From contig JALRME010000003.1 in NCBI GenBank assembly GCA_026120035.1, positions 682,001 through 746,000 on the forward strand: a stretch of DNA of 64,000 bases. Reading direction: 5' to 3'. The notes beneath the pieces are model-generated. The model was given only the letters and a program-made list of their open reading frames with translations. It was not told the origin of the DNA and made no database searches. Numbering within the stretch: position 1 is the first letter of the stretch; every line of letters begins with the position of its first letter. Shown here one piece after another: positions 11,017 through 26,088 of the stretch. A program made the translations under genes and the position numbers. This stretch comes from Coleophoma eucalyptorum (lineage: Eukaryota; Ascomycota; Leotiomycetes; Helotiales; Dermateaceae).

Positions 11017-12029
11017 GAGAATTTCAAGTGTGGTCAGTCATTGCAAGAACATCTGTTTTCAGGGAATTTTTCGGGTTGTGCTGCTAGCATGTAGAGGTTC
11101 GCTTTCACTGGACTGCGTACTGGATGTCCTTCTCTAGGTATCCATAACAAGTCCTTATCAAGGAACGAGTACTATAATATAGACCTGTAGGTACACTGCC
11201 ATCAATTCTGGTAGGGTGCATCTGGCGATTGTTTTGAAGATTCGTAAATGATTAGGCAGCCTGCGTGCCAGCAACCTTTGTTTGCCAAGTGCAAGCATTC
11301 ATTCCTATCGACGAATGAGTTGTCGACCCCATTGTCTGAATGATAGGAGGTGAGAATATAGACAGCAAGAAAGGAGTCATATATTTCCCCAGGAAGTGTT
11401 GATGTTTGCCAGCGTGAAAGTGGAGATAAGCCAATCAGAGGCCTCACAGATGTTGTTTTTCATGCTCGAGCTGCAACAACCAGACTGCGCATTCAGGGCA
11501 GCAAATTATGTTATGCAAAGCCTCTGGAACTCTCAAAAAACGGTACATTGGTTAGAAGATATGTTCCCTTTCATTGCCTACTTGGACTTGTAGGATATCG
11601 TAGCTCGCGGATGAAGATCGGTCTTGCATGTGATAATTTACCGTTGCCTGTGAAAGATACGCGACCGTCCTCTAGAGGAGCTTATGAGCAGAGCAGAACT
11701 CACATGGCATAAAGGGCGAAACAGTTCAGAACAGGGGGTACCTTTCTACGCAGGACGAAGTATGTTAAGAAATAGAGGAAAATCAAGTGTTTTGATAAGA
11801 TCTTTTATTAAGCCTCTTCCAAAAAGTGATTAGCGCTGAAAGTGGTGCTAGGGTCCAGGACGCGTCGGCAGAAAGTAGTTGCGGATGACGCTCTCTATTC
11901 CTAAAAAGCTTCGATTTCTCTTCTATCCGTCTCACCCTCGAGCCTCTATACCATTCTCGCTGCACCATTGCGCTGAGCCTGCGACTTCAACAGTCTGCTT
12001 GCTTACGGTCTCAGAATGACACCGCGAAT

Positions 12030-14211
12030 ATGGCTATGAAAACATATAAAAGGCTTTGGTCCCATTTGAGGGAACCTGCAATCCCTTTCTTCTCCCCCAA
12101 GCCACCGAGATGTAACTATTCGACGACGACGTCACACTTTGCACATCCCTTTGCACGACCAACTTCAAGATCGGGATTTAGATCACTGCCAAAACCATCA
12201 GCAAGAAGGAGTCTTACTTCATGCGGCCTACTATTCATCGACATCAGTTCTACTACCGCTGTGCCAACATCTCCGCTCACAGCTTGTACCAACATAGAAA
12301 CCCCATATTTTACGACACAGCTCGTTCCACGGCAGTCAATCTCTGCCTTAACACAGAAGACATGGCGCAGGGAACTTCATACGAGCAACCGAAGAAGAGA
12401 GAGAGGAACATCGAGGAGAAATAAGAGTTCAAGCTCAAATCTTCAGAATGGCCAAAAGCCCCAGCAGGACAAAAGAGATAATGCCCATATACAGCCAATC
12501 GTGAAACGAGTTGAGGAAGAATCCGAGTCTATGGCTAGCAAATATCTCCATCTTCCACACATGCCAAAGATGCCTCACCGGCCAAGTCGGGAAGAGCTAC
12601 TCGCTGCAGCAAATGGTTTTTGGTCACGATTAAAAGTCCGCTTCAAATGGTTAACAATTCGAAGTGCACGACCGTGGAATGTGGACGACTGGAGTGCCTT
12701 TATATCATGGTTTGTGCTTGGAAACATTGCATGGTTGGTCATTGGAACCACTACCTTTCTCTCACTTGTTATCTACACTGTCAACACTGTTGTTGCACAA
12801 GGTATGTTGTAAAAATCCCTCCCTCCATGTTTGCAATTCTGATCTCTGGATAGAAACTCTAGCGAGGTGGGTTGGTGACTACCTTACTCATTCTGCCGGC
12901 ATTAAAGTTGTTTTCGAGTCTGCTATTGTGCCCAAATGGGGCGATGGAGTTATAACATTTCGCAATGTGTTTGTCTCACGGAGACCTGGACAAGGCCACT
13001 CAAAAGTTAGCAAAGGATCTTCCGTTGCAGCTGCAGCGGCTGCAGCCGCCGCTGAACGTGGAGCTGACACTGAAGGTGGCCACAACGATGAAGACACTAA
13101 TTACACTCAGTTCGATATTACAATAGATACAGTGAACGTCACTCTATCATTCGTAAAGTGGTGGAATGGAAAAGGCCTGATGCGTGATGTCGAAGTGCAG
13201 GGAGTTAGAGGAGTGGTAGATAGGAGATCAGTACACTGGCCTGCTGAATACGTAGACCCCAGAACATACCGACATGAGCATCATCCAGGAGACTTCGAGA
13301 TCGATTCGTTCAAGATGGGAGATTTGCTTCTTACCATACACCAACCGGGGGGATTTCGACCTTTCAACGTTAGCATATACACCTGTGAACTTCCACAGTT
13401 GAGGAAGCAATGGCTTTTCTACGACTTCCTCTCCGCAAACAATATGTCAGGGTCATTTGACAATTCTCTGTTCAACATCCATCCATATCAAACCCACAGT
13501 TCCAATTCACCGCAAACCACAGATTTGGGAGAAGCAAGCCCTTGGAAGAAGCATAGCCGCCTTCGTATAGATGGCCTGAAGATTGACCACCTCAACAGAG
13601 GCGTGGATGGACCATTTGGATGGATTCATGAAGGAAAGGTAGACATCGTAGCCGATGTTCAATTTCCCGCCGAAACAGACGACAGCATCGCAAAAGTGAT
13701 GTCTGACTTTTATGATCGAATGGAGGCGACTGTAACTTCGAATCGCTACATTCACCTCCTGGAAAATCACCCCCGAAATGCAGACTTAAATACACCGGAG
13801 GCTAAAGCAGCTTTTGAGGAGAAGCGCGAACGAGACGACGATAAACGTTTCTTGGTAATGGACCTCCGCGTCCATCTCAACGACGTAAAAGCGGCTGTAC
13901 CACTCTTCACACGAGATCTCTCATACGTTAACCAAGCGTTGATCCGGCCCATTGTTGCCTACATCAACGCTAAGCGCACCTTCATCCCCATCAACTGCAC
14001 AATTGTTAAGCGTGCCTCAGAATTTGATGGCAGCTGGACGATATTCGATAGTGGATTGATGGAAGATCTTTCTGCGGAGACTTACGCAGCATTTGCGAAA
14101 GACGTAATGGATAGCCAGGCTCGTATGCGGAGATTGAAGAAGGTGGGCTTCTGGAGCATCAGTGTTGCTGTGCATGCACTGTTTATGGGTATGGCTGGCA
14201 ACGTTGCCTAG
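12030..14211 (+). CDS. MDM31: Mitochondrial inner-membrane protein of the MDM31/MDM32 family
   Basis: Two exons (12030-12801, 12854-14211) joined by a 52-nt intron give 709 aa. Family members sit in the mitochondrial inner membrane and are needed for mitochondrial distribution, morphology and mtDNA maintenance. The N terminus is rich in Arg, Ser and Thr and poor in acidic residues, as expected of a presequence. A basic SRLKVRFKWLTIRSARPWNVDDWSAFISW-type block precedes a membrane span at about 224-252, and a second span closes the protein at about 687-707. The intermembrane domain contains GVITFRNVFVSRRP, a polyalanine run near 314-325 and the conserved FTRDLSYVNQALIRPIVAYIN segment. Mdm31 and Mdm32 are paralogues and I cannot separate them firmly by eye. 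The upstream ATG at 12016 terminates after seven codons, leaving 12030 as the start. Confidence 0.93.
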
Positions 14212-14932
14212 TTACTCGTCTCACTTCCTGACTAAATCATGACGACATGTATAAAAGTTTAGGCGGTTGCTATATTCGGTACTTTAGGGTATGGGACGGT
14301 TAGGCAGGGAGATATCGGCGTTCTCTGAAATCTCTGGAGAGAAAATCCTTCAACTCAAGGCAGAGCATTGGTATGGCGTTTGGGGTTATACACGATTGGT
14401 GATTGTAAATTATATACACACGACGGCGTTTTGGGAGCATGGACAGCGACGGGACAGCGAGCATACCTGTCAACAGCAAACGACGATCAATGGGTTGCAC
14501 ATAATACCATTGCAAGGCAGTCGTTCATGTGAGAATATGGGTTATATTCCTCTCATTGGTAGATCGGCAGCTACCTAAAAATGCCCCGAAAGAACACCTC
14601 CACCTAGCTTTTGAAGACCTTCTCCCTATGTATTTGTGAATCCTTTCAAGATAAATCCCAATAATTGATTACATGCGCCTTCCCAAAAAATACAATCCAG
14701 TTTCAAAGTGGAGGAGAGAGAGTGAGAGAATTAGAAAGCCTATGTATCCCCTTTCAAATATGTAAATAGGTATCGAAACTTCGATCTATTCTTCAAAGAT
14801 ATTCCATGATGAACCTAAGCCTAGGAGGAACCATGGGTATTGTGCAAGAAGAGCCGCTCTCGCCGCACTTCGTTATGTGACGCCGAGACTCCCTTCCTCA
14901 TGAAACTCCCTACAAATAATACACTGTTCATA
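14212..14932. other. Convergent 3' spacer
   Basis: Lies between the 3' ends of the MDM31-family gene and the FHA kinase gene. Only UTR-like sequence is visible. Confidence 0.6.
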
Positions 14933-17193
14933 CTACACTCCCTTCGTAATATTCGCAGTCGACTTGTCCAAGTCATCCTTAGAGTAGATACTGCCGCCAT
15001 CATGGCCGAACAGCTCTTGATCACCTTTACCACCAAGTTCCATGAACTCTTCAGGCTTTCGATTATGTGCTGGTGTTTCCTCTGCCTTAGGTGCCCCAAC
15101 CTTTGCTTTTGGCTCTCCATTGGCTTTTGTAGCAATGCTGTTGTTTACTCTGTTAGTGGAATGTGCTGCGTTAGGATTCTTAACATAGACTCGAACAGGA
15201 CTCTTGTCTGGTTCAACATCGATGACTCTGGTGATTTTGACATCGTTGAGTGCGCTGAGCAAGGTTCGCTCCCTGGCCATCTTGCGTTTGCTGAAGTCTA
15301 GATTAGCGATGCCGCCTACAAGACCATCAGTACTATCGTTGAAATTGAGGGCCTTTTGAGTAGTCCATGGGTGCTCTAGGCAATCGTCGATTGTGTAGCG
15401 TTTTTCGACATCCACAGTCAACATGCGGTCAATTAAGTCGAGAGCTGGGTCTCCTACGGAGTCCCAGTATGGAGATGGATAGTCGAATCTACCCGCCTTG
15501 ATTTGCTGGGTGAGATTGTATGGGTTCTCACGAGAATACAACTCATCGGAGAAAGGAGGAAAGCCACAAAGGCAGATGTAGAGAACAACTCCAAGTGACC
15601 AAACATCTACTGCTCGAGTGTACCTTCGATGTCTAGTATCTTCTAAGATTTCCGGTGCCACATAACTCGGTGTTCCGCAGAGTGTGGTTGTGAAGGATTC
15701 TTCACCAATAATCTTGGCAAGCCCAAAGTCAGCCACCTTGACATGGAGATCTTTGTCTGTGAGAAGGATGTTCTCGGGCTTGATATCTCGGTGCACGATA
15801 CCTCGGTCATGCTTCGTGATGTTAGCGATGTGTAGAAATATGAAGGTAAAGAGATCTTACCAAGTATTTTATACCTTGGAATAGCTGTATAAAGACCTTT
15901 CTCGTCTCTGCCTCGGTCAACTTTTGCTTCATGACGATCCAGTTAAATAGTTCGCCCTCGGCTGCCAGCTCTAGCACAAGGTAGACAGCATTGGCCTCGT
16001 CATAAGTATCTTTCAGACAGAGTAAGTTAGGGTGGCTAACACCCATTAAAACCGCAATCTCTTGCTGCAATCCCTCAGTCTTCGACTTTTCCTCGACACC
16101 TGGTTGCTTGCTAAATATTTTGACAGCAAATCTTTGCCCGGTAGCCTTCTCTACACATAAGAAAACCTCCGCAAAATGACCTTTGCCTAACTTTTCTAAC
16201 AGGGTGTACTTTTGTAAGAAAGCACTCGTGTGTCGGTTCTTAGGGTATCTGAAAATGAATCTGGCCTTATCCAACACTGTGATCTCGTCGTAATCTTGAA
16301 GTTCTCTTCGCTTGTTTCGTCCAATAATGGCCTCATTGACAAAAGTTCCGTTGCTAGATAAATCCTCTAACACAGCTACCACATCGCCACCTTTGTTTTC
16401 TATGTAAAACAGACAGTGCCTATTGGAGACGATAGGATCCTCAATAATAAGGTCTGACTATATCAGCGGATTATTTTAGGGGTACATGTAGATATAACAT
16501 ACCACACTCAGGATGTCGTCCGATAAGATATCCTCCGCTGGCAATTCCGGCAAGCTTCGTTTCTTCATAAGCCTCCTCTTCTTTTGCAAAGTCTTTCTTG
16601 CCATCTTTAGATACTCTTTCGCCCTTGAATTTGCCAAAATTCTCCATGCCGCCAGGCAGCGGACATGCATTCCGACGCCTCAAGACAAGAGGCTTTCCGT
16701 TATTGAACTGCTGGTCCAATGGGAGCAAATATCCCCACACACCCTCCTCTGTCTCATCTTTTACCTCGTCGGACAGTGCGGTCGTGGGGTGAACAAACTG
16801 CGAGAAAGCCTGTGTATCCTGCGGTGGTGAGGAGAAACGTCCATCTTGAGGTGGTGATCGATGCTGAAGTTGACTTGGGCGGCCCCCTTCGGGAGAAGCA
16901 GTTCCTTCTTTGAACGCATCGCTTGAAGACGTCGACTCTTGATGTGTGATTGGGGACGGAAGTTGCTGCTTCTTAGATATGGGAGTCGTTGAGGCTTTTG
17001 GTTCGGGATCTTGCTGTGATTGAGATAATCGTGTAGAACGGCGAGGTTTCTTCGAGACCTCCTCTTCGTGATCGCCAGCTCCGCCCTTGATCAATAGATG
17101 TCAGCCTTGTGGTTATGACATTTGCTAGTCCTTCAATCTGCGTCAACATACTCGTCCTCGTTTTAACTGACTCTTCTCTCCGCGTGGAGCCAT
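14933..17193 (-). CDS. CHK2/Rad53/Cds1-type checkpoint protein kinase (FHA + Ser/Thr kinase)
   Basis: Four exons (17152-17193, 16503-17085, 15861-16453, 14933-15811) give 698 aa; all three introns keep phase. The N terminus (1-190) is disordered, with SQ/TQ sites (LSQSQQ, DTQAF, FSQF) that ATM/ATR-type kinases could phosphorylate. A single FHA domain spans about 196-278 (IGRHPEC, SNRH at 218-221, SSNGTFVN at 241-248). The kinase domain starts near 291, with glycine loop GKGHFAEV, catalytic Lys320, HRD Asp415 and DFG Asp434, activation segment TTTLCGTPSYVAPE, and WTTQ at the end of the domain. One FHA resembles S. pombe Cds1 and human CHK2, whereas budding yeast Rad53 has two. All catalytic residues are present. 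The inferred role is transducer of replication and DNA-damage checkpoints. The 14-codon first exon fixes the start. Confidence 0.95.
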
Positions 17194-18035
17194 GTGCGCG
17201 GGAACGGCCTTCCGTTCAGGACGGGTGAATAGCTAGCTAGTAAGCTCTTCGCCACAGGAAACAAGGAACAGCAAGATGGACAGAGTGGACAGGATCGTTG
17301 ATGGAAAGCCGTAGGTACTTTATTCGCGTTACAATCGCTGCTGGTGATGCCTGAGGATATGGAGAAGAGCAAGAGTCTGGGGTGGTGTAATGCTTGATTG
17401 TAGAAAGTGATGGGACGCTGGCGAGTGGTCGAGGCCTTGCAGATAAGGTAGCTCAGTGTTCGACCGAATGCTGACGGCGAATGATTTTCTGGTTCAGCCG
17501 GGAACAGGGATTGTTCATTTGCTATCGACTCGATTTTTGTTCCTGGCTATTCAATTCATAAACACCACTTCTGAACCTTTGAGACCCTTTCCCTTCAATA
17601 GTCTGGCCGCAGAAAGCTATGTAGCATTAAAATAGCATCGTGATGATTGCATCATGATCTCCACACTGAAACTTGTTAAGCATGATCACAGATCGCTACA
17701 TTCAAAGCATATTTTATCAACTCGTGATCTAGCCTTGTGATTACAGCCTCGCCTTTTGAACGGGTATTACCTTACGGTCTGCGACCCAACGAGCTGCCTA
17801 GATACCCTTTCCGCCTTATGCAAGGTCAGTCATCTACATAGCTCTGCTATGTGACCAGTCGAATGCAAGGGCGTATTATGCAGGCCGAGAAGCCCTTCGA
17901 GCTCTGATGCTCGCTATCTTCCAGTCTGCTCTTGTGAGTTGCAGCTATCGTGTTTCCATCTAAGTATTCTTCCAGTGGAAACAAGACCAAAATCTTCTTT
18001 TCGAAGAAAGAATCTTAGTATACCACGGTGACAAT
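17194..18035. other. Intergenic region
   Basis: Lies between the HCNGP gene 3' end and the kinase gene start, both on the minus strand. It should hold the kinase promoter. I see no gene or clear motif; a weak ATCGTGATG/CATCATGAT inverted repeat lies near 17637-17657. Confidence 0.55.
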
Positions 18036-19021
18036 TCAGCTTTCGAATCTTGTCTTTCTTTTGACCCCTTGGACTTGAGGTGAATTTGATCTTCCACGGT
18101 CCAGCCCAGCCATGACTCTCTCAGCAGCACTCTTCTGACCCCCTTTACTGAGACTTGGTGTACCACTTCGGCTTGACTCTCCGGAAACACTGGCGGGGAC
18201 AAAGTCAACCGCTTCCCGTTGCCCTCGGCTCTTTTCATCCTCTTTCCTTTTCAAGATCTTCTGCTGGCTCTTTGCTAAATCCTCCTTGTATGCATACACA
18301 GGAAATGACTCGGGATCCCAGATCTCCTTGGGGAGTGTAGTCATATACTGACCGATTTCGTCGATATCTGCAAAGTCCATAAGCTTCTGCATCAAGCTTG
18401 GATTCTTGAGAGCAGATGATCTCGCCAATTTCTCGTTGAAGTGGACGCCTTGCTTCTTCAACTCAAGAAAATGCTTGAACTTCGCATTCGTACTTGCTAA
18501 AGGCGAGCCTGGAGGAGAAGGGGGAATATCGTAAGACGCAACAGTTGGTAGAGTCAAGTCTCGCAGGAGGGCTCGGTTGGCGGAGTACGGAGATTGGGGA
18601 GTGCTGTCCTGCTCGATATCCTGGTTACCATTCTCGAGGCCTTCTGTCATAGGCATATCTGCCGGTATTGATGGCCCAAGGATAGGTCCAACCAGAGGTG
18701 CCGGTGAATATCTTGCTGTTTCTGCTGAGATGCTTTCTGACTCTGCTGGATTTCCTGTTCTTCGAGTTTCTGCCTCTACGGTTAGAAATGCTTCCGACGC
18801 CTCAATCCTGCGAGAGGTACATACCAGCATATGGTCCATTCTTCGAAGAACTAGCTACCTGCCCATCTTCAGCTGGCTATAGTCTATATGATCAGTGAAT
18901 TGCCCAGAATATGTTTAAAAGGAGGGAATATGCGTACGTAGTTCGTCTTTGGTGAAGATTGATTTATATTTTGAACATCGTCCTCATCGCCACTGCTTCC
19001 ATAATCAACCAGTGCCGCCAT
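18036..19021 (-). CDS. HCNGP-family (SAP30BP-like) nuclear protein
   Basis: Three exons (18938-19021, 18825-18876, 18036-18775) give 291 aa. The N terminus MAALVDYGSSGDEDD is the usual start of this family. The diagnostic HCNGP domain lies in the second half: KFKHFLELKKQGVHFNEKLA, then NPSLMQKLMDFADIDEIGQYMTTLPKEIWDP. The human member SAP30BP is a nuclear protein linked to transcriptional repression and pre-mRNA splicing; fungal members are poorly studied. Exon 2 can only use the downstream AG of two acceptors seven bases apart, because the upstream one brings an immediate stop. The C-terminal tail is basic and Ser-rich. The gene shares a 243-bp divergent promoter with PRE4. Confidence 0.92.
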
Positions 19022-19264
19022 CGTGAAACTGCAGTGTAAAGTGACTGCGGTAGAAGGCTGTTGGTTGCGCAAAGATCGGAATCCGTATGCAGCGGGCTGG
19101 AATTTAAGCGCGTTCGCGTCAAGGTAGCCTGGAGCTCCAGGAACCTCAAGCAACACCTCAAGCAAGCTCTCACATCTCTACGAAACGCATCCTGCACCAT
19201 CCTACTATTGTACTTCTCGACGAATTTCACATTAAAGAACAATACAATCCCCAGTACCACTATC
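19022..19264. promoter_or_regulatory. Shared divergent promoter of the HCNGP-family gene and PRE4
   Basis: The 243 bases separate the two start codons and must carry both 5' UTRs and core promoters. No canonical proteasome-associated element (GGTGGCAAA) was seen. Confidence 0.6.
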
Positions 19265-20166
19265 ATGAACCATTTACCGCAAGCTTGGGGTCGTGTGAGT
19301 AATTACAGGGAAGGTGTGCATCATGGGCCTCAAACTAACACATGCATAGCCTAGAGACGATGTCTATGGACCTTACGATGCATCATATCTCCAATCCAGC
19401 CATGGACCAAACCAACATACACAGTCACCAATCGTCACTGGTACCTCAGTCATAGCGCTGAAGTTCAAGGACGGCGTGGTAATTGCAGCAGACAACCTAG
19501 GTACACTCGCCCAGATCCCAAGCTTCCAGCAAGAACAAGTCTAACCATGTGCACCGAATAGCATCCTATGGATCTCTCGCTCGATTCACTGATGTCAAGC
19601 GTCTGCGCAAGTTCGCAGATTCAACCGTTGTGGGGTTCGGCGGCGACGTCTCAGACATGCAATACCTAGATCGCCTGCTCATCTCACTGGACACCGAAGA
19701 AGCCTATAGTAGCTCCGGCCACACGTTGAACGCAAAGAATTTACACACCTATCTCGCGAAAGTGTTCTACAAGCGACGATCAGACTTTAACCCCTTGTGG
19801 AACCAAGTCTTGGTTGCAGGCCTGGATGGAGAGAAGAAGCCATTCCTTGCCAGCGCAGATTTGCTTGGAACGACCTTTACATCACCGTCATTAGCAACAG
19901 GCTTCGGTGCGCATCTTGCTCAACCTCTGTTGAGAAAGGTAGCACCAGACGAGGAGGCAGCTGCGAAGTTGACGAGGGAGCAAGCAATTGAGGCGGTCAA
20001 GGAGAGCATGAAGGTTCTCTTCTACAGAGATGCTAGGAGTTTGGACAAGTACTCCATTGCCGTTGTCACCAAGGATGGTATTGACCTGAAGGAGGGCGAG
20101 CAGCTCGAGAAGCAGAGCTGGGCTTTTGCTGAAGGCATCAGAGGCTATGGCACCCAGGTCAACTAG
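19265..20166 (+). CDS. PRE4: 20S proteasome subunit beta type-4 (beta 7)
   Basis: Three exons (19265-19294, 19350-19500, 19562-20166) give 261 aa. This is a non-catalytic beta subunit of the 20S core particle. The propeptide is about 35-40 residues and ends before SPIVTGTSVIALKFKDGVV; the mature fold shows IAADNLASYGSLARF, VGFGGDVSDMQYLDRLL and the beta-7 signature LHTYLAKVFYKRRSDFNPLWNQVLVAGLDG. The C-terminal extension after GEQLEKQSWAFAEGIRGYGTQVN is short. Intron 2 splits the Ala codon in DNLASYG, and all phases agree. RPT4, another proteasome gene, lies 9 kb away, but the two are not adjacent. Confidence 0.96.
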
Positions 20167-20610
20167 ATGGCTGATATCTAGAATCTTGTGCTTCTATTTT
20201 GCTGTACTATTATGGGAGAAATGGCACGACGCATGAAATGAATTCAGTTCACGATGATTTGTGTTTTGATAACACTGTTGAACGTTATTGTAGTGCATTT
20301 CTCATGGGTGAACGATACACGACGCAACCAGCATAGCTTACCTGCCCTTGTGATTGTTTTCAGCAACGCTTGCGTAATTACATTTTGAACGCGTTTATCA
20401 GAATCATAACATCGTCCAGAAACTAGATCCATCTTAATTGGTTTAAAGCTCCTCTACAATACAGCTATCGCCGTAATTCGGCACAGTATCTTAAATTCCT
20501 GGCTGAAACCCAAGCCATGATTCCCCAAAACTCTCCATTTTACCCGTAGACCTTCGCTAAAATTCAAAACAGAACACTGGTATAAAAGAGCTACAACTGC
20601 AGCCAACCAC
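20167..20610. other. Convergent 3' spacer between PRE4 and GFA1
   Basis: Noncoding; only 3' UTR-like sequence is visible. Confidence 0.6.
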
Positions 20611-23044
<2,434 letters not shown>

Positions 23045-26000
23045 GTTGCTTGCTGTCTTCAATCGCAGCTGTGGTAAGAGTAGGGTTCTGCAAGTGTGAA
23101 GTAACAGGAAAGACTACGAAATGACGTGCTAACGAGAGAAGAGAGACGATACTAAGGAAGAGGAGGAGGAGGTGGAAGAGTTTGAGCTTTATAAGGAGGT
23201 GAGTCCGCGGGCGGGGTGTGTCCTATGTAGCTTCTGAGAGTCAATAACAGAGCTGTTTTAGTCCCAGAAGCGGATTTTATTAGACGAGAACGGGGGAAAC
23301 TCTGTCGTCTCCTGAGTGCCAGTCAGCGCCACTCCAGGAACAATCGTCCCAAAGGCTGCGGCTGCATTGACTCTAGCCTGACACCAACATCTTTGTCACT
23401 TTGTCCTTTCTGGCCAACATCCAATAATGACTCCATTCTTTTGGGGACCCCTTCGTATTTTTGCAACAGATCATGGAAATCACAGGGGCGGCTGCCAGCA
23501 CAGCCTCATCTATTCCACAACATGCCAGCGTCAACGCGGGTTGCCGAGTACGATCTGGGATGGAGTGGAAGGAAGCTCGTTGACTGGGCAGGGTTACGTG
23601 GTCTAAAAATACCCAATTTTGGGCTACGGCAAGCAGGGTAAGGTACGGAAGTGTCGCAGTGTCCGGATACGGCTCCTCATGAACAAACATTTGAGAGATA
23701 TGTGCATGGTTGCCTTCACTGATCTGTTTGAAAACGTTGTGCAACTGACTGCACTGCATTCCAGAAGTATATGGCTCAGAAGTTGCTGTTCATTGCAAGC
23801 TACAGCAGGCTCTCAGTTGTATGCCCGTGCTGTGGCTGATCTGCAATGACAGCCGACGGATGTACTGCGGTGAAACGAGGCACAGCATCAATCCTCCTGC
23901 AGCCCTATCGCAATCCAGAATCATCACAGTATTTGACTATAGAACGGGATATGTGTCTTCAGATACGGAGCGCCCTCGTCATTTCAATGCCTTGTGAATG
24001 ACTGGTCGCCATCTGCTCGAAACATGATTTTATTACATCGGATCAAAACGTCGTTTTGAATCAAGACCGCGTCTTACTTGTGTCTAGAGTCAAGACAGAT
24101 GTGCAACCACATACAAGTAAAGACACGTAATTGGGATATTGCACCTGGGTTCAGAGGAGGCCACTCCTATTGAGCACCTCAAAGATAGAGAAACATATTC
24201 GCTTCATGCTATTTGAGCACTATGTTGCAATCATTATGTTGCAAAAGTCAGTACGCATACTTTACCGAGCTGGGTTTACATAGGAATCTTCAGCAGGAAC
24301 TCTTTGAGCTCATATAGTAATTCTGCTTTCCCATGTTTTGGGATCTAAACAGGTTTAGAGATTCTCTTCGCTCTGCAAGCCACTTATATCATTCAAGAGC
24401 TTATCTCAACGACTTGATCATTAAGTACCTAGATGCTTGCAAACACACTAGGGTTTAATATAGTATCTTAATCAAAAGTCCTGAGTACTTATCCTTGACC
24501 GCTTTAGCGACTTGGGGAAACCATCTCCTGCCCTGCCACTTCTAGGAACTCAGAAGTTAGTTATAGTCTTAAAGGCTCTTGACAGCTGTTAGATCCTTCT
24601 AAGGCTCGCATTCCCGACGTTTTCGATGTCATCTAGATGCAACCGTTGATCAATGCGAAAATGGGATGCTGGGACAGTTCTGGCTCCACTTCATTACTGT
24701 TCATTTTGCATTAGCGATGGAACAAAAAGGTCATTGCGAAGCTTTGAGTGAAGTATTCCATTATCTGTGGGTATAACTTAATACATGTTCTCATTGCCGC
24801 TTTCGGAGAGCCTTACAAGCTAGGTACCGATAGGAAAGGCTGAAATCCAGCATTTAGAAGTGAGCCACAATGTCTATACTTCAGCAAGTAGAAATTCCTC
24901 TCGATTACAACTGCAACGATTTCTAAATATAGGTAAACTCCGATGGCTGAAAGATTCTTATTTAATTGCAATATGAGTGTTATAGTCCAAAAGTACAGCT
25001 GTTTCAAAACTCTCGCTTCTGATTAACCTTCTGTTCTCAACAGCATCTTCGCAATACAATTTCCCAGTCTTCTAATTTTTCTACCTAGCGCAGGTCTCTG
25101 TTATGTGATTGTTCCAGATTTCGAGATTTGGTAGGATTTGAATTCAGGAATTTTCAGGAATCGGATTTACAGCTACCTAATTATATTCGCAGCCAGCAGT
25201 ATATTGATTACATCGCTTAAGAGATGTGGTGTCTACATGTTAACTATGCCTTCTGAACAGCAACCCATGTGACTAAGCGGGTTTTATTAGATGTAGGGGT
25301 TTCCATAAACAGATGTTTTTTTCTTCTTTCTTCGAGGAGATCCGATCACTGTTCGCCAAAGAAATCTATCGGAGTACCTTTTGTGTATCAGAGAGCCCAG
25401 CGCCAAGTGATCAGAACTGGTATTTTGTCACCCGACGGCGGGCATTGTTTATCTCCTTCCTAATCAGACCTTCGCTCAATCACATTTCTATCAACTGCAT
25501 TTCAGCAAGTCTTGGAAATAGTTGATAATACAAGGCACACAATCTAACCCGCCTGCGACCTTCTGATAAAGGAGCTGTGTAAACTGCAAAGGTCTGGAGC
25601 AAGACTAGGCAAACGCTCATTTTTTCTTGTGCAGATGCCACAATTAGATGTACAGAGCTGTGCCTTCCTATGGTAGTAAGAGTGCCGAGCCTTCGGTATA
25701 TCAAGAGCTGCATGATGTGCAGTGCCCAGGACTTGGTAAGAGATAGGGGAGAGGGGTTGTAAATTTAAGGTATTGGATGAACGCTCTGTATCCAAGCTTA
25801 ACATATAGTTCTCTCATCGTTATGGGGTGTTACTATTGGCCCTGCAAAGCTGCAATTTTTATTCGAGGCCCTCAAATATGAAGCTACTCATAGAAGCCAA
25901 GAAATATGATAACATTGTCCAAGGCATAGATGCAGATGCTAGATTCCTGGCAAGCGCTGCAAGATATTTTATAAGCTCTATAAAACCTGTCTGTTCTCCC

Positions 26001-26088
26001 AACGTTTGAAAGATGTAAACAATTCAAGCACTTCCCATCCGGTGTGTTATTACTTTTGTTTTGGCTCGTGCTCGATTAAAGTATCAAG
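23045..26088. other. Three-kilobase gene-poor, AT-leaning interval
   Basis: Shared upstream region of GFA1 (-) and the M28 peptidase (+). Short frames, including one on the minus strand at 23373-23759, lack family resemblance. The part from about 24000 to 25900 looks AT-richer than the genes and could be decayed mobile DNA, but I see no terminal repeats or transposase remnant. Confidence 0.5.

Larger units (their letters stand above)
10454..12029. other. Intergenic region with clustered inverted repeats
   Basis: Shared upstream region of PNO1 (-) and the MDM31-family gene (+). No coding potential is supported. Three close inverted repeats lie at 10884-10919, 10966-10986 and 10989-11016 (listed separately). 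The rest shows nothing recognisable. Confidence 0.6.

Noticed and set aside
18877..18883. Upstream acceptor for HCNGP exon 2
   Set aside because: Using the first AG gives an in-frame stop after four codons.
23373..23759. 128-residue minus-strand frame
   Set aside because: No homology-like blocks, no intron-linked extension, lies in a gene-free block.
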